DNA of 64,000 bases from Polymorphobacter multimanifer (GCF_014205635.1 NZ_JACIIV010000009.1:89321-153320), one strand, 5' to 3'; counted from the first letter of the stretch, positions 9,613-23,337 are shown. Translations and numbers: made by a program. Notes: generated by a model from the letters alone, not told the origin.

Positions 9613-9966
9613 TTAAAACTCCAATCCGCCCTCGCGGGCGCCCTCGGCCAGCGCCTTGACGCGGCCATGGAACAGGAACCCGCCGCGGTCGAACACGACC
9701 GCCGAAACACCCGCCGCCTTGGCACGCTCGGCCAAGTGCTTGCCGACTTCGGTTGCTGCATCCTTGGTGGCGCCGGTGGTGGCACGCACCTCGACTTCCA
9801 GCGTCGAAGCGGCCGCGAGCGTCACGCCCTGGCTGTCATCGATCACCTGCGCATAGATATGCTGCGACGTGCGGTGGATCGACAAACGCGGGCGACCGCC
9901 ACCCTTGGAGCGGAGAGCCGTGCGCACGCGCCGACGGCGCTGCTCGAAAACAGAGAGCTTGGCCAT
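9613..9966 (-). CDS. rplR: 50S ribosomal protein L18
   Basis: 5S rRNA-binding protein of the central protuberance. It has 117 residues with the typical [22 protein letters not shown] region. The start overlaps the rplF stop by one nucleotide, so translation is coupled. Standard spc order (rplF-rplR-rpsE). Confidence 0.97.
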   Translation of the reverse strand: MAKLSVFEQRRRRVRTALRSKGGGRPRLSIHRTSQHIYAQVIDDSQGVTLAAASTLEVEVRATTGATKDAATEVGKHLAERAKAAGVSAVVFDRGGFLFHGRVKALAEGAREGGLEF

Positions 9967-10499
9967 TACTTCTTCTTCCCTTCCTTGCGGAAGATGAACT
10001 CGCCGCGATACCGCACACCCTTGCCCTTGTAGGGCTCGGGCTTGCGCCAGCGGCGGATTTCCGCTGCCACCTGGCCGACGCGCTGCTTGTCCATGCCGCT
10101 GATTTCGACCGTGGTCTGATCCGGCGTCTTGATGGTGATGCCATCGGGGATGGCGAAATCGACATCATGGCTGTAGCCAAGCTGCAGGCGCAGGTTGGAA
10201 CCCTGCACCGCTGCACGATAACCGACACCGGTGATCTCGAGGACCTTGGTGAAGCCGCCCGACACACCCTGCACCAGATTGGCGACGAGCGTGCGCTGCA
10301 TCCCCCAATAGGCACGGGCACGCTTGCTGTCGTTGGCAGGCGTCACGCCGATCTCGCTGTCACGGACCTCATAGGCGATATCGTCCACCAGTGGCAACGT
10401 GAGTTCGCCCTTGGGGCCCTTCACGCTCAGCACGCGGCCTTCGATCGAGGCCGAGACGCCCGCAGGCACCGCAACCGGCTTTTTTCCAATGCGCGACAT
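9966..10499 (-). CDS. rplF: 50S ribosomal protein L6
   Basis: Large-subunit protein near the GTPase centre. It has 177 residues, starts [20 protein letters not shown] and ends with the signature region [20 protein letters not shown]. Both halves of the duplicated fold are present. Two nucleotides separate it from rpsH. Confidence 0.97.
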   Translation of the reverse strand: MSRIGKKPVAVPAGVSASIEGRVLSVKGPKGELTLPLVDDIAYEVRDSEIGVTPANDSKRARAYWGMQRTLVANLVQGVSGGFTKVLEITGVGYRAAVQGSNLRLQLGYSHDVDFAIPDGITIKTPDQTTVEISGMDKQRVGQVAAEIRRWRKPEPYKGKGVRYRGEFIFRKEGKKK

Positions 10500-10501
10500 G
10501 A

Positions 10502-10900
10502 TCAGAATACCTGGCAGAGGACTTCGCCACCGACATTCTGCTCGCGCGCTTCCGCATCCGAGAGAACACCACGTGGCGTCGAGACGATGACAATGCCGAG
10601 GCCATTGCGGACCCGCGGCAGTTCGGTGGCACCCGAGTAGACGCGGCGGCCGGGCTTCGACACGCGCGAAACGTGCTGGATGGCCGGCTGGCCCTCGAAA
10701 TACTTCAGGTCGATACGCAGGGCGGCCGAGGTCGTGCCATCGTCTGCCTTGCTGTAGCCACGGATATAGCCTTCACGCTGGAGCACATCGAGAACGCGTG
10801 CGCGCAGCTTGGAAGCCGGGGTGAGAATCGAATCCTTCTTGGCCTGCTGGCCATTGCGGATCCGGGTGAGCATGTCGCCCAGGGGATCGGTCATCGACAT
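10502..10900 (-). CDS. rpsH: 30S ribosomal protein S8
   Basis: Primary 16S rRNA-binding assembly protein, in E. coli also the translational repressor of the spc operon. It has 132 residues, starting [19 protein letters not shown] and containing the C-terminal signature [20 protein letters not shown]. Lies between rpsN and rplF. Confidence 0.97.
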   Translation of the reverse strand: MSMTDPLGDMLTRIRNGQQAKKDSILTPASKLRARVLDVLQREGYIRGYSKADDGTTSAALRIDLKYFEGQPAIQHVSRVSKPGRRVYSGATELPRVRNGLGIVIVSTPRGVLSDAEAREQNVGGEVLCQVF

Positions 10901-10911
10901 CTGTCAGGCCC

Positions 10912-11217
10912 TTACCAGCTCGACTTCGTCACACCGGGGATCAGGCCCTTGTTGGCCAGTTCCCGCAGCATGATGCGCGAAAGCTTGAATTTGCGGTAAT
11001 AGGCACGGCTGCGGCCGGTCAGCTCGCAACGGTTGCGCACCCGCGTCGGATTGGCGTTGCGCGGCAGCTCGGCCATCTTCAGCCGCGCCATCAGCCGCTC
11101 ATTGTCATCGCGCGACGTGTCGGCCGCGATGGCCTTGAGCACGGCGAACTTGCCCGCATACTTTACCACCAGCGCCTTGCGACGCTCGTTCTTGTTGATC
11201 GAGGAAAGCTTTGCCAT
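10912..11217 (-). CDS. rpsN: 30S ribosomal protein S14 (zinc-free type)
   Basis: Head protein of the small subunit. The 101-residue long form lacks the CxxC zinc motifs of the short paralogue, so it is the zinc-independent type usual in proteobacteria. Signature region [19 protein letters not shown] is intact. Three nucleotides separate it from rplE. Confidence 0.97.
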   Translation of the reverse strand: MAKLSSINKNERRKALVVKYAGKFAVLKAIAADTSRDDNERLMARLKMAELPRNANPTRVRNRCELTGRSRAYYRKFKLSRIMLRELANKGLIPGVTKSSW

Positions 11218-11220
11218 GGC

Positions 11221-11808
11221 TCAAGCCGCCTTCTTGTCTTGGGTGAGACCGATGAACGGAAAACCGAACAGGGCCAGCAGTTCGCGGGCTTCGTCGTCGG
11301 TCTTCGCCGAAGTGGTCACGATCACATCCATGCCGCGAACCTTCTCGATCCGATCATAGTTGATTTCGGGGAAGATGATCTGCTCCTTCAGGCCCATGGC
11401 ATAATTGCCGCGGCCATCGAAGCTCTTCGGGTTGAGACCGCGGAAATCGCGGACGCGCGGCAAAGCGATGGTGATCAGCCGGTCGAGGAATTCGTACATC
11501 CGCTCGCGGCGCAGCGTCACCTTGCACGCGATCGGCATGCCTTCGCGCAGCTTGAAGGTGGCGACCGACTTCTTGGCCTTGACGATCACCGGCTTCTGGC
11601 CGGCGATCAGCGCCATTTCGGCAGCCGCGATATCGACCTTCTTCTTGTCCTGCGTTGCTTCACCCACGCCCATGTTGAGCACGATCTTCTGGATCGACGG
11701 CACCTGCATGACATTGGTGTAGCCAAAGCGTTCGGTCATCGCCGCGCGGATCTTCTCGGCATACAGCGCCTGCATCCGCGGCGTGTAGCTGGTCTCTGAA
11801 TCAGCCAT
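11221..11808 (-). CDS. rplE: 50S ribosomal protein L5
   Basis: 5S rRNA-binding protein that forms the B1b bridge to S13. It has 195 residues with the family signature [18 protein letters not shown]. The start overlaps the rplX stop by 8 nt, so translation is likely coupled. The order rplX-rplE-rpsN is normal. Confidence 0.97.
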   Translation of the reverse strand: MADSETSYTPRMQALYAEKIRAAMTERFGYTNVMQVPSIQKIVLNMGVGEATQDKKKVDIAAAEMALIAGQKPVIVKAKKSVATFKLREGMPIACKVTLRRERMYEFLDRLITIALPRVRDFRGLNPKSFDGRGNYAMGLKEQIIFPEINYDRIEKVRGMDVIVTTSAKTDDEARELLALFGFPFIGLTQDKKAA

Positions 11809-12124
11809 TGATCACCTCTCCCGACCGCTTGGCGACCCGCACCTTGCGACCATCTTCCAGCACCTTGAAACCAACCCGGGTCGGCTTGCCGTCCTTGGGA
11901 TCGGCGAGTGCAACTTTCGAAACCGCCATCGGCGCTTCGATCTTTTCCAGGCCGCCATTCGGATCGGTCTGGCTCGGCTTCTTGTGGCGGGTCATGATGT
12001 TGATGCCCGCAACCACGACCTTGCCGTCACGCGGCAGCGACTTGGTCACTTCGCCCGACTTGCCCTTGTCCTTGCCGGACAGGATGACGACGGTGTCGCC
12101 CTTCTTGATCTTGGCAGCGCTCAT
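11801..12124 (-). CDS. rplX: 50S ribosomal protein L24
   Basis: Assembly initiator protein near the exit tunnel. It has 107 residues with the KOW motif region [20 protein letters not shown] at the N-terminus. It overlaps the rplN stop by one nucleotide and the rplE start by 8 nt. Confidence 0.97.
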   Translation of the reverse strand: MSAAKIKKGDTVVILSGKDKGKSGEVTKSLPRDGKVVVAGINIMTRHKKPSQTDPNGGLEKIEAPMAVSKVALADPKDGKPTRVGFKVLEDGRKVRVAKRSGEVING

Positions 12125-12492
12125 TACAGCACCTCCGGCGCAAGACTGATGATCTTCATGTGACCCGTTGCGCGCAGCTCACGCACCACCGGCCCGAAGA
12201 TACGGGTGCCGATCGGCTCCTCGTTCTTGTTGATCAGCACCGCGGCGTTGCCATCGAAGCGGATCACCGAGCCATCGGGACGGCGAATGTCCTTGGCGGT
12301 GCGAACGACGACGGCGCGATGCACATCACCCTTCTTCACCTTGCCCTTGGGCTGCGCTTCCTTGATGGACACCACGATCACATCGCCGACGCCGGCAAAC
12401 CGACGCTTCGAGCCACCGAGCACCTTGATGCACATCACCCTCTTGGCGCCGCTGTTGTCAGCGACATCCAGGTTCGTCTGCATCTGGATCAT
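12124..12492 (-). CDS. rplN: 50S ribosomal protein L14
   Basis: Interface protein of the large subunit, and the docking site for the silencing factor RsfS in many bacteria. It has the canonical 122 residues ([18 protein letters not shown]) and ends [10 protein letters not shown]. The start overlaps the rpsQ stop by 4 nt (ATGA). Confidence 0.98.
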   Translation of the reverse strand: MIQMQTNLDVADNSGAKRVMCIKVLGGSKRRFAGVGDVIVVSIKEAQPKGKVKKGDVHRAVVVRTAKDIRRPDGSVIRFDGNAAVLINKNEEPIGTRIFGPVVRELRATGHMKIISLAPEVL

Positions 12493-12725
12493 TTTTCAGT
12501 CTCCAGGACTTTCCAGGTCTTCAGCTTGGAAATCGGCGCGCACTCTTCGATGCGAACGATGTCTCCGGCCTTGACGGTGTTGCCCTCATCATGGGCGTGA
12601 TACTTCTTCGAGCGGCGAATGATCTTGCCATAGACCGGGTGCGCAACCTTGCGCTCGATCAGCACGACCACCGTCTTTTCGCCCTTGTCGGACACAACGG
12701 TGCCCTGCAGAATGCGCTTCGGCAT
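12489..12725 (-). CDS. rpsQ: 30S ribosomal protein S17
   Basis: Primary 16S rRNA-binding protein of the body. It has 78 residues, with the conserved [19 protein letters not shown] and KKYHAHDE segments. Three nucleotides after rpmC, coupled to rplN. Confidence 0.96.
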   Translation of the reverse strand: MPKRILQGTVVSDKGEKTVVVLIERKVAHPVYGKIIRRSKKYHAHDEGNTVKAGDIVRIEECAPISKLKTWKVLETEK

Positions 12726-12728
12726 GTG

Positions 12729-12944
12729 TTAAGCTCCTTCGCCGGCAGCCGGCTTGCGGGCCGACTGCAGCGTCTTGATGCGCGCGATGGTGCGGCGCAC
12801 CTCACGAACCCGGCCCGGCCGCTCCAGCTGGCCGGTGGCCGCCTGGAACCGCAGGTTGAACTGCTCGCGCTTAAGCTGGGAGAGCTCGCCGGCAAGCTGG
12901 TCATCACTCTGGACCTTGAGGTCCGCAATCTTCGTCTGTGCCAT
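12729..12944 (-). CDS. rpmC: 50S ribosomal protein L29
   Basis: Small helical protein next to the tunnel exit. It has 71 residues starting [17 protein letters not shown], with the typical [17 protein letters not shown] signature. Lies between rplP and rpsQ with gaps of 3-4 nt. Confidence 0.96.
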   Translation of the reverse strand: MAQTKIADLKVQSDDQLAGELSQLKREQFNLRFQAATGQLERPGRVREVRRTIARIKTLQSARKPAAGEGA

Positions 12945-12948
12945 CGCC

Positions 12949-13380
12949 TCAGTCCTGCTTCGTCGTCGACTCGCCGAGGCGAACCACCATCTTCACCTTG
13001 ATCGGCAGCTTGGCAGCTGCACGCTCGAAGGCACCCGCGGCAACATCGTAAGGCACACCGTCGAGCTCGAACATGATCCGGCCCGGCTTGACGCGCGCAG
13101 CCCAATATTCCGGCGCACCCTTGCCCTTGCCCATGCGGACTTCGGCAGGCTTGCTCGACACCGGAACATCGGGGAACACCCGGATCCAGAGCCGACCGGC
13201 ACGCTTGATGTGGCGCGAGATCGCACGGCGAGCCGCTTCGATCTGGCGCGCGGTGATCCGCTCGGGCTCGAGGGCCTTGAGGCCGAAGGCCCCGAAGTTG
13301 AGCGCCGTGCCACCCTTGGCTTCACCATGGATGCGGCCCTTGAAGGCCTTTCGGAACTTTGTGCGCTTTGGCTGCAACAT
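12949..13380 (-). CDS. rplP: 50S ribosomal protein L16
   Basis: Large-subunit protein that organises the A-site region and 5S rRNA. It has 143 residues starting [20 protein letters not shown], and the region around residue 80 (RIWIRVFPD-like) is intact. It follows rpsC by 13 nt. Confidence 0.97.
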   Translation of the reverse strand: MLQPKRTKFRKAFKGRIHGEAKGGTALNFGAFGLKALEPERITARQIEAARRAISRHIKRAGRLWIRVFPDVPVSSKPAEVRMGKGKGAPEYWAARVKPGRIMFELDGVPYDVAAGAFERAAAKLPIKVKMVVRLGESTTKQD

Positions 13381-13393
13381 TTCTCAATATCCC

Positions 13394-14089
13394 TTAGCGC
13401 GCCGGCCGCACGCCGCTGGTCTGCGATTCCATCATCAGACGGTCCTGCGCCATCGGGTCATGCCCAAGGATTTCACCCTTGAAGATCCAGACTTTCACAC
13501 CGCAGACGCCATAGGCGGTGTGCGCCTGCGCTTCGGCATAATCCACATTGCCGCGCAGCGTGTGCAGCGGCACCCGGCCTTCACGATACCATTCGGTCCG
13601 CGCGATTTCCGCACCACCAAGACGACCCGAGCAGGTGATCTTGATGCCCTCGGCGCCGAGACGCAGCGCCGATTGCACGGCACGCTTCATGGCGCGGCGG
13701 AAGGCGATCCGGCGCTCGAGCTGATCGGCAACGCCCTGAGCGACGAGCTTGGAATCGATTTCCGGCTTGCGGATCTCGACGATGTTCAGGCTCACGTCGC
13801 TCTTGGTCATCTGCGCGATCTGCTTGCGCAGCTTCTCGATGTCCGCACCCTTCTTGCCGATGATCACGCCGGGACGCGCAGCATAGACCGACACGCGGCA
13901 CAGCTTGGCGGGGCGCTCGATCACCACCTTGGAGATGGCAGCCTGGGCGTGATTCTTGACGATGAACTCGCGGATCCGGAGATCTTCGAGCAGCAAATTG
14001 CCATACTCGTCGCCCTTGGCGAACCAGCGGCTGTCCCAGGTGCGGTTGATCTGCAGGCGCAGACCGATGGGGGAGGTTTTATGACCCAT
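13394..14089 (-). CDS. rpsC: 30S ribosomal protein S3
   Basis: mRNA entry-channel protein with a KH domain. It has 231 residues, starting [20 protein letters not shown]. The KH motif ([18 protein letters not shown]) lies near residue 65. The start overlaps the rplV stop by one nucleotide. Confidence 0.97.
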   Translation of the reverse strand: MGHKTSPIGLRLQINRTWDSRWFAKGDEYGNLLLEDLRIREFIVKNHAQAAISKVVIERPAKLCRVSVYAARPGVIIGKKGADIEKLRKQIAQMTKSDVSLNIVEIRKPEIDSKLVAQGVADQLERRIAFRRAMKRAVQSALRLGAEGIKITCSGRLGGAEIARTEWYREGRVPLHTLRGNVDYAEAQAHTAYGVCGVKVWIFKGEILGHDPMAQDRLMMESQTSGVRPAR

Positions 14090-14496
14090 TATGCCCGATC
14101 CTTACCAGTGGCTTCCGCCGCGTCGTCACCGAGTTCACGAACCACCACACGCAGCCGGCTGAACGGCTTTTCGATGCGGGCAGCACGGCCGCGAGCACGC
14201 GGGGTGAAGCGCTTCATCATGATCGCCTTGCCGACGCTGGCTTCCTGAACCACCAGCGCGTCGACATCGAGGTTATGGTTGTTCTCAGCGTTCGCCACTG
14301 CCGATGCGAGCACCTTGCGGACGTCGATCGCCATGGCCTTCTTCGAGAAGGTGAGGATGTTCAGCGCTTCGCCGACCTTGCGGCCGCGGATGAGGCCGGC
14401 CACCAGGTTGAGCTTGTACGCCGAGCCGCGGATGGCGGTGGCGACAGCAAGCGCCTCGCGGTCACCGACCTTGCGGGGGGATTTGGGCTTCGACAT
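14089..14496 (-). CDS. rplV: 50S ribosomal protein L22
   Basis: Globular domain at the exit plus a beta-hairpin reaching into the tunnel. It has 135 residues; the macrolide-relevant hairpin segment ([18 protein letters not shown]) is intact with no insertion. The C-terminus carries a short acidic tail. Overlaps both neighbours by one nucleotide. Confidence 0.97.
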   Translation of the reverse strand: MSKPKSPRKVGDREALAVATAIRGSAYKLNLVAGLIRGRKVGEALNILTFSKKAMAIDVRKVLASAVANAENNHNLDVDALVVQEASVGKAIMMKRFTPRARGRAARIEKPFSRLRVVVRELGDDAAEATGKDRA

Positions 14497-14771
14497 CAGC
14501 GCTTGCCCTTCTTGTCGGCGGCATGGCCGGGGAAGCTGCGCGTCGGCGCGAATTCACCCAGCTTCATCCCCACCATGTCCTCGGACACCGAGACGGGGAT
14601 GTGCTTCCTGCCATTGTAGACACTGAAAACCAGGCCAACGAACTGCGGCAGGATGGTGGAGCGGCGCGACCAGGTCTTGATCGGCGCGCGCGCACCACTG
14701 GCCTGCGCGGTTTCGGCCTTCTTCAGAAGGTGGAGATCCACAAAGGGACCCTTCCAGACGGAGCGGCTCAT
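14496..14771 (-). CDS. rpsS: 30S ribosomal protein S19
   Basis: Head protein bound with S13. It has 91 residues, starting [18 protein letters not shown] and containing the conserved [20 protein letters not shown] segment. It sits 6 nt after rplB. Confidence 0.97.
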   Translation of the reverse strand: MSRSVWKGPFVDLHLLKKAETAQASGARAPIKTWSRRSTILPQFVGLVFSVYNGRKHIPVSVSEDMVGMKLGEFAPTRSFPGHAADKKGKR

Positions 14772-14777
14772 CGGCCC

Positions 14778-15614
14778 TTACCTCTTCTTCTTGGCATGGC
14801 GCGAGCGGATGATCATGTGATCCGTCGCCTTGTTGTGGCGCGTCTTCGCACCCTTGGTCGGCTTGCCCCATGGGGTCACCGGATGGCGACCGCCCGAGGT
14901 GCGGCCTTCACCACCACCATGCGGGTGATCGACCGGGTTCTTGGCGACACCGCGCGTCAGCGGGCGATGGCCCAGCCAGCGATTGCGACCGGCCTTGCCG
15001 AGGTTGGTGTTGCTGTTGTCGGGGTTCGACACCGCACCCACCGTCGCCATGCAATCGCCGCGCACGTAACGCTGCTCGCCCGAATTGAGGCGAATGATCA
15101 CCTGGCCACGGTCACGACCGACAACCTGGACGAAGGTGCCGGCGGCGCGCGCCATCTGACCACCCTTGCCGGGCTTCAGCTCGACATTGTGGACGATGGT
15201 GCCAACCGGCATCTGGCCGATTTCCATGGCATTGCCAGGCTTCACATCGACCTTCTTGCCTGCGGTGACCGAGTCACCCACGGCGAGACGCTGCGGCGCG
15301 ATGATGTACTGCTGCTTGCCATCGAGATACTTGACCAGCGCGATGAACGCCGAACGGTTGGGATCATATTCCAGCCGCTCGACGGTCGCTGCCACGTCCC
15401 AGGTCCGCCGCTTGAAATCGATCATGCGGTAGAGCTGCTTGTGGCCGCCGGCGATGCCGCGTGCCGTCGCATGACCCATGTTGTTGCGGCCACCCGACTT
15501 GCGCAGGCCCACCGTCAACGACTTGATCGGACGACCCTTGAACAGGCCCGACCGGTCGACCAGGATCAGGCCGCGACGGCCCGGGCTGGTGGGGTTGTAA
15601 TTCTTCAGAGCCAT
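14778..15614 (-). CDS. rplB: 50S ribosomal protein L2
   Basis: Core protein of the peptidyl-transferase region, required for subunit association. It has 278 residues, starting [15 protein letters not shown]. The conserved C-terminal [20 protein letters not shown] segment includes the essential histidine. Four nucleotides after rplW. Confidence 0.98.
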   Translation of the reverse strand: MALKNYNPTSPGRRGLILVDRSGLFKGRPIKSLTVGLRKSGGRNNMGHATARGIAGGHKQLYRMIDFKRRTWDVAATVERLEYDPNRSAFIALVKYLDGKQQYIIAPQRLAVGDSVTAGKKVDVKPGNAMEIGQMPVGTIVHNVELKPGKGGQMARAAGTFVQVVGRDRGQVIIRLNSGEQRYVRGDCMATVGAVSNPDNSNTNLGKAGRNRWLGHRPLTRGVAKNPVDHPHGGGEGRTSGGRHPVTPWGKPTKGAKTRHNKATDHMIIRSRHAKKKR

Positions 15615-15618
15615 GGTC

Positions 15619-15933
15619 TCAAATCCCCGTGGTCACGTCGATACGGTCGCCGTCGGCCAAGGTCACGATCGCCTTCTTCTCGTCGGAGCGGCGATATTCC
15701 TTGCCCTTCCAGCGCTTGGTCTTGCCCTTCTGGATAAGGGTGTTGACGCTCAGCACCTTGACGCTGAACAGCGCTTCGATGGCAGCCTTGATCTCGGGCT
15801 TGGTCGCATCCTTGGCGACCTTGAACACGACCTGGTTGAACTCGCTCACCAGCGTCGACTTCTCGGTGATGACCGGCTTGGTCACCAAGTCGTAATGCTT
15901 CAGGTCGATGACCTTGGGTTCAGCCTTAGCCAT
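15619..15933 (-). CDS. rplW: 50S ribosomal protein L23
   Basis: Tunnel-exit docking platform for trigger factor and SRP. It has 104 residues with the [21 protein letters not shown] core and the glutamate expected for trigger-factor binding. The start overlaps the rplD stop by 8 nt. Confidence 0.97.
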   Translation of the reverse strand: MAKAEPKVIDLKHYDLVTKPVITEKSTLVSEFNQVVFKVAKDATKPEIKAAIEALFSVKVLSVNTLIQKGKTKRWKGKEYRRSDEKKAIVTLADGDRIDVTTGI

Positions 15934-16546
15934 TTGCCCGGGCCTCCAGCGCAGTGACCGCAGCGCGGGTCAGCACCAGCGTGTCGTGGTTGAGAATGTC
16001 GTACACATTGGCGCCGATCACCGGCAGCACATCGACATGCGGAACGTTGGCGGCACCGAGCGCAAAGCTGCGGTTGACTTCGGCACCATCGATGAACAGC
16101 GCCGAGGTGATGCCGAGCCCGCCGAGCGCGCCGATGACGGTCTTGGTCTTGGCTTCGATGTCGAGGTCGTCGACCACAATCAGCTTGCCTTCCGACGCCT
16201 TCACCGACAGCGCGGTGAAAAGGCCGAGGGTGCGGATCTTCTTGTTGAGGCCAGGATTGAAATCACGAACGCGAGGACCGTGCGCCTTGCCTCCACCGAC
16301 GAACTGCGGTGCAGCGCGGTTGCCGTGACGGGCCGAGCCGCCACCCTTCTGCTTGCCGAGCTTCTTGCCGGTGCGCGCCACTTCGGACCGCTCACGCGCC
16401 TTGCGGGCGGTGCCGCGGCGCTTTTCGAGCTGCCAGGTGACAACGCGGTGGAGGATGTCGAGGCGCGGCTCACGGCCGAACACCGCTTCCGAAAGCTCGA
16501 TCTCGCCCGCATCCGCGGCGCCGATCGTCTTGACGGTAATTTTCAT
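15926..16546 (-). CDS. rplD: 50S ribosomal protein L4
   Basis: Tunnel-constriction protein, in gammaproteobacteria also the repressor of its own S10 operon. It has 206 residues with the extended loop ([20 protein letters not shown]) intact. Five nucleotides after rplC. Whether L4 acts on the leader before rpsJ here (17744-17798) is untested. Confidence 0.97.
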   Translation of the reverse strand: MKITVKTIGAADAGEIELSEAVFGREPRLDILHRVVTWQLEKRRGTARKARERSEVARTGKKLGKQKGGGSARHGNRAAPQFVGGGKAHGPRVRDFNPGLNKKIRTLGLFTALSVKASEGKLIVVDDLDIEAKTKTVIGALGGLGITSALFIDGAEVNRSFALGAANVPHVDVLPVIGANVYDILNHDTLVLTRAAVTALEARANG

Positions 16547-16551
16547 GGTCC

Positions 16552-17310
16552 TCAGGCCTCCGAGGTTTCGTCAGCGGCCGGAGCGGCGTCAACCACTTCG
16601 ACAGGCGCCGGATCATTGTTCTGCTCGGGAGCAGCGGTCGACTTGAGCGAGGCCGGATAGGGCAGATCGGCCGAAGCCTTGACCTTGACCGCATCCTTGA
16701 TCAGCAGCCAGCCGCCCTTCGAGCCCGGCACCGAGCCGCGAACGAAGATGAGGCCGCGCTCGACATCGGTCGAGACGATTTCGAGGTTCTGCTGGGTGCG
16801 CTGCTTGTCGCCCATGTGGCCGGCCATCTTCTTGCCCTTGAAGACCTTGCCCGGATCCTGGCGCTGACCGGTGGAGCCCAGCGAACGGTGCGAGACCGAC
16901 ACGCCGTGGGTGGCCCGCAGACCGCCGAAGTTCCAGCGCTTCATGCCGCCGGCAAAGCCCTTGCCCTGCGTCACGCCGGTGACGTCGACCAGCTGGCCGG
17001 CAACGAAGTGATCAGCCGAAATGGTATCGCCAAGCGCCAGAACGGCATCGGCATCGACGCGGAATTCGGCGACCTTGGCCTTGGGCTCGACTTCCGCCTT
17101 GGCGAAATGGCCGCGCTCCGGCTTGCTGGTGTTCTTGGCCTTCTTGGTGCCAGCACCGAGCTGGACAGCCACATAGCCATCATTGTCGGCGGTGCGAACC
17201 GCAACGACCTGGTTGTTTTCGAGAGCGAGAACGGTCACCGGAACATGCCGGCCATCGTCGCGGAAGATCCGCGTCATTCCCATCTTCTTCGCGATCACGC
17301 CAGTGCGCAT
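16552..17310 (-). CDS. rplC: 50S ribosomal protein L3
   Basis: Assembly-initiating protein near the peptidyl-transferase centre. The ATG at 17310 ([20 protein letters not shown]) has AGGAA seven nucleotides upstream and is preferred over a TTG two codons earlier. It has 252 residues, including a low-complexity acidic C-terminal tail of about 40 residues (ending AADETSEA) beyond the E. coli length. The glutamine of the methylation loop region ([18 protein letters not shown]) is present. Confidence 0.96.
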   Translation of the reverse strand: MRTGVIAKKMGMTRIFRDDGRHVPVTVLALENNQVVAVRTADNDGYVAVQLGAGTKKAKNTSKPERGHFAKAEVEPKAKVAEFRVDADAVLALGDTISADHFVAGQLVDVTGVTQGKGFAGGMKRWNFGGLRATHGVSVSHRSLGSTGQRQDPGKVFKGKKMAGHMGDKQRTQQNLEIVSTDVERGLIFVRGSVPGSKGGWLLIKDAVKVKASADLPYPASLKSTAAPEQNNDPAPVEVVDAAPAADETSEA

Positions 17311-17401
17311 GATCAATTCCTTTCCATCAGAGGCCCCCGGGAAAATTCCCTGGAGGGGCGTGACCCTTCCGAAAGTCGCTCCGCGTCTTTCAGTCAGGCG
17401 A

Positions 17402-17716
17402 TTACTTGCCGAGCTTGATCTCGATGTCGACGCCAGCGGCGAGGTCGAGCTTCATCAGCGCGTCCACGGTCTGCGGGGTCGGATCAACGATATCGAGGAG
17501 ACGCTTGTAGGTGCGAACCTCGAACTGCTCCCGGCTCTTCTTGTCGACATGCGGCGAACGGTTCACGGTGAAACGCTCGAAACGGGTCGGCAGCGGGATC
17601 GGGCCGCGAATAGCAGCACCGGTCCGCTTGGCCGTGTCGGCGATCTCACCCGTGGCCACATCGAGCACACGGTGATCAAAGGCCTTGAGGCGAATGCGGA
17701 TGTTCTGCGTATCCAT
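17402..17716 (-). CDS. rpsJ: 30S ribosomal protein S10 (NusE)
   Basis: Small-subunit head protein that also acts in transcription antitermination with NusB. It has 104 residues from the ATG at 17716 ([19 protein letters not shown]); upstream in-frame codons lie in the leader. First gene of the S10 part of the operon, preceded by an attenuator-like leader. Confidence 0.96.
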   Translation of the reverse strand: MDTQNIRIRLKAFDHRVLDVATGEIADTAKRTGAAIRGPIPLPTRFERFTVNRSPHVDKKSREQFEVRTYKRLLDIVDPTPQTVDALMKLDLAAGVDIEIKLGK

Positions 17717-17738
17717 GGTGACCAATCTTGTATCGGAC

Positions 17739-17798
17739 AAAAAACACCAGGCTGAGCGACCCTTTCGAGGTCCTTCACCCAGCCTGGTTGCCTGGTGT
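17739..17798 (-). promoter_or_regulatory. rpsJ leader with alternative hairpins and a U-run (putative attenuator)
   Basis: On the minus strand ACACCAGGC (17798-17790) can pair with GCCTGGTGT (17752-17744), which is followed at once by six U (17744-17739, sharing the last stem U): a terminator shape. A second segment, CCAGGCTG (17787-17780), can instead pair with CAGCCTGG (17754-17747). The two pairings use the same 3' strand and exclude each other. It lies between tuf and rpsJ, 23 nt before the rpsJ start, so it could set tuf to S10-operon read-through. Confidence 0.6.
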
Positions 17799-17838
17799 CT
17801 AAAAATCTGTCCCGAGCGAGCTCGCGACCGAACGAATC

Positions 17839-17864
17839 GGGCCGCTTCCCGAGGGAAGCGGCCC
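17839..17864 (-). terminator. tuf: strong hairpin after tuf (terminator-like)
   Basis: Perfect 12-bp inverted repeat gggccgcttccc-ga-gggaagcggccc starting 8 nt after the tuf stop codon. The following minus-strand sequence (GATTCGTT) has only a poor U-tract, so it is probably a partial terminator or a 3'-end stabiliser for tuf mRNA. Confidence 0.6.
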
Positions 17865-17871
17865 TATAGCC

Positions 17872-19062
17872 TTACTTGGTGATCGTTGCAACCACGCCGG
17901 CGCCGACGGTGCGGCCACCTTCGCGAATTGCAAAGCGCAGGCCGGCATCCATGGCGATCGGGGCAATGAGCTTGACCTTCAGCTGCACATTGTCGCCCGG
18001 CATCACCATTTCGGTGCCTTCCGGCAGCTCCACGGTGCCCGTCACATCGGTCGTGCGGAAGTAGAACTGCGGACGGTAGTTGGCGAAGAACGGCGTGTGA
18101 CGGCCACCCTCGTCCTTCGAAAGGACATAGACCTCGGCAGTGAACTCGGTGTGCGGCTTGATGGTGCCGGGCTTGCACAGCACCTGGCCGCGCTCCACGT
18201 CGTCACGACCAACGCCGCGCAGCAGTGCGCCGATGTTGTCGCCAGCCTGGCCCTGGTCGAGCAGCTTGCGGAACATTTCGACGCCGGTGCACACCGTCTT
18301 GCGGGTGTCCTTGATGCCGACGATCTCGATTTCCTCACCGACCTTGACGATGCCCGATTCCACACGGCCGGTCACCACGGTGCCACGACCCGAGATCGAG
18401 AACACGTCCTCGATCGGCATCAGGAACGGACGGTCGAGCGGACGCTCCGGCTGCGGGATGTGCGCATCCACGGCTGCCATGAGGGCTAGCACAGCTTCGC
18501 GGCCGAGCTTCTCGTTGGTGCCATTGAGCGCGCACACAGCCGAACCACGGATGATCGGGATGTTGTCGCCGTCGTAATCGCGCTTGGAAAGCTCTTCGCG
18601 GATTTCCATTTCCACCAGCTCGAGAATTTCCTCGTCGTCGACCAGGTCGCACTTGTTCATGAAGACGACCATCGAGGGCACGCCGACCTGCTTGGCGAGC
18701 AGGATGTGCTCCTTGGTCTGCGGCATCGGGCCATCGGTGGCCGACACGACCAGGATCGCGCCATCCATCTGGGCAGCACCGGTGATCATGTTCTTCACAT
18801 AATCGGCGTGGCCCGGGCAATCGACGTGCGCATAGTGGCGCGCTGCGGTTTCATACTCGACGTGGGCGGTCGAGATCGTGATACCGCGCTCGCGCTCTTC
18901 GGGCGCCTTGTCGATGTTGGCATAGTCGACGAACGTGGCGCCGCCGGTTTCAGCCAGAATCTTGGTGATCGCCGCGGTCAGCGAGGTCTTGCCATGGTCG
19001 ACGTGACCGATGGTGCCGATGTTGCAGTGCGGCTTGTTCCGCTCGAATTTTGCCTTGCCCAT
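17872..19062 (-). CDS. tuf: elongation factor Tu
   Basis: GTPase that delivers aminoacyl-tRNA to the ribosome. It has 396 residues with the G1 motif GHVDHGKT near residue 18 and the G3 (DCPGHADY) and G4 (NKCD) motifs. The C-terminal two beta-barrels are complete. 110 nt after fusA. Many proteobacteria have a second copy; only one is in this window. Confidence 0.98.
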   Translation of the reverse strand: MGKAKFERNKPHCNIGTIGHVDHGKTSLTAAITKILAETGGATFVDYANIDKAPEERERGITISTAHVEYETAARHYAHVDCPGHADYVKNMITGAAQMDGAILVVSATDGPMPQTKEHILLAKQVGVPSMVVFMNKCDLVDDEEILELVEMEIREELSKRDYDGDNIPIIRGSAVCALNGTNEKLGREAVLALMAAVDAHIPQPERPLDRPFLMPIEDVFSISGRGTVVTGRVESGIVKVGEEIEIVGIKDTRKTVCTGVEMFRKLLDQGQAGDNIGALLRGVGRDDVERGQVLCKPGTIKPHTEFTAEVYVLSKDEGGRHTPFFANYRPQFYFRTTDVTGTVELPEGTEMVMPGDNVQLKVKLIAPIAMDAGLRFAIREGGRTVGAGVVATITK

Positions 19063-19172
19063 GGGGTAAACCTCTTCCTCGAAAGTCGTTTCACGAATCT
19101 GTGCTGTAGTGCGTGCCGCTGTGGATCAACCACGCCCGAAGGCGAGGCTCACTAGCCGTGTTTGCGAATAAA

Positions 19173-21245
<2,073 letters not shown>

Positions 21246-21308
21246 GGAAAACCTGCCAGACGATTAGAGGATGAGCGCGGTTACCCGCGCGATATTACCA
21301 GCGCCAGA

Positions 21309-22164
<856 letters not shown>

Positions 22165-22380
22165 CAATTCTTCCTGTCGCTTCGGCGCATGCCACCATGG
22201 CAAGTGCCTACTCCAGAGCCGCTCCGCCCAGGGATGAAGTGGAAACCCCATCCAAGGCATAAGCGCGTCAGGACCAGCCTTTCGGCAGGCCCCGCGCGCG
22301 CGGTGCACCCTGTCGTGTCCGTTCCGCCACCTGCAGCTGCGGCACATGCGTGCAAAGCAGCCACGCGCAGTGGAAGGCGC

Positions 22381-22409
22381 CGCATAGTGCAGCCGGCCCC
22401 CGCCGTCAA
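22381..22409 (-). promoter_or_regulatory. rpsL: promoter of the str-S10-spc-alpha superoperon
   Basis: On the minus strand TTGACG and TATGCG are spaced by exactly 17 nt. Transcription would start around 22374 and give an untranslated leader of about 210 nt before rpsL. The rest of the 325-nt gap (22165-22489) holds no gene that I can support. The same -35 hexamer with the same spacing occurs before secA. Confidence 0.6.
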
Positions 22410-22489
22410 TGCGCTTGCCCGATCGTCCACAGGCCCGGCCGCCCGCAAACCACTGGCATTTGCCTGCCGCAGCCGCCACACAGCATGCC

Positions 22490-23290
22490 ATGTCGGTCCC
22501 AACTGCACCCGCCGCTTGCCGCCTCTGCGGCGGCGACCTCAACCCCCGCTTCACCGGTACCCTGCTCGGCCGTCACAAGGTCGGCTATCTCGCCTGCGCC
22601 GGCTGCGGCTCGCTGCAGACCGAGCCGCCGCACTGGCTGGCGGAGGCTTATGCCAACAACCTCGCCGACCTCGATACCGGCGCCGCCCAACGCTGCTTCG
22701 TCAACATGGGCGCCAGCCACCTTGTCGCGCGGCTGTTCGGTCTCGGCAACATCCTCGATTTCGGCGGCGGGGACGGCCTCCACGCCCGCCTGCTCCGCGA
22801 TCATGGCCTCAACGCCTTTGTCGAGGACGCCCATGCCCGCCCCGGCTACGCCCAGGGCTTCGATGCCCCCGATTTCACGACGCCCGATCTCGTCACGGCC
22901 TTCGAAGTGATGGAGCATTTCGCCAACCCCGCCGAAGATCTCGCCCAGATCTTCGGCCGCGGCGCCAGGGCGGTCCTCGCCTCCACCACCCGCTGGCACG
23001 GCGAAGGTGCGAACTGGTGGTATCTCACCCCCAGCACCGGCCAGCACATCTTCTTCTATTCAGACGCCGCCATCGACCTCATCGCTCGCCGCTTCGGCTA
23101 CACGCTTGTCGCCCGCGGCAACTATCTCCTGTTCGTCCAGCCCGCCCTCGCCACGCCGGCGAGGATACGCCTCGCTCGCCTGATGCTCCGCAGCCGCCTC
23201 CCCCGCCTCTGGGCCAGCCTGGTACAGATGCGCCAGCCGACCGGCGGAGATGCGGATTGGCAGGCGCTGTCGCGGCGGGACCAGGAATAA
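22490..23290 (+). CDS. class I SAM-dependent methyltransferase with N-terminal zinc ribbon
   Basis: Substrate unknown. The start [17 protein letters not shown] is chosen because the conserved part begins there, giving 266 residues. The N-terminus has two CxxC pairs (Cys10/13 and Cys36/39), a probable zinc ribbon. SAM-binding motif I ([12 protein letters not shown]) is at 88-99 and an EVMEHF segment follows. The layout resembles the methyltransferases found with surface-sugar or small-molecule modification genes. The gene stands alone, divergent from rpsL and convergent with the toxin-antitoxin pair. Confidence 0.8.
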   Translation: MSVPTAPAACRLCGGDLNPRFTGTLLGRHKVGYLACAGCGSLQTEPPHWLAEAYANNLADLDTGAAQRCFVNMGASHLVARLFGLGNILDFGGGDGLHARLLRDHGLNAFVEDAHARPGYAQGFDAPDFTTPDLVTAFEVMEHFANPAEDLAQIFGRGARAVLASTTRWHGEGANWWYLTPSTGQHIFFYSDAAIDLIARRFGYTLVARGNYLLFVQPALATPARIRLARLMLRSRLPRLWASLVQMRQPTGGDADWQALSRRDQE

Positions 23291-23337
23291 GACTCGCGGC
23301 TGCGCGTCGGGCACTGAATGATCGCGGATCCTCACAC

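Noticed and set aside
19063..19172. Possible separate tuf promoter in the fusA-tuf gap
   Set aside because: Candidate hexamers (TTGATT, TTGATC) have poor partners or spacings of 15-16 nt; not strong enough to call.
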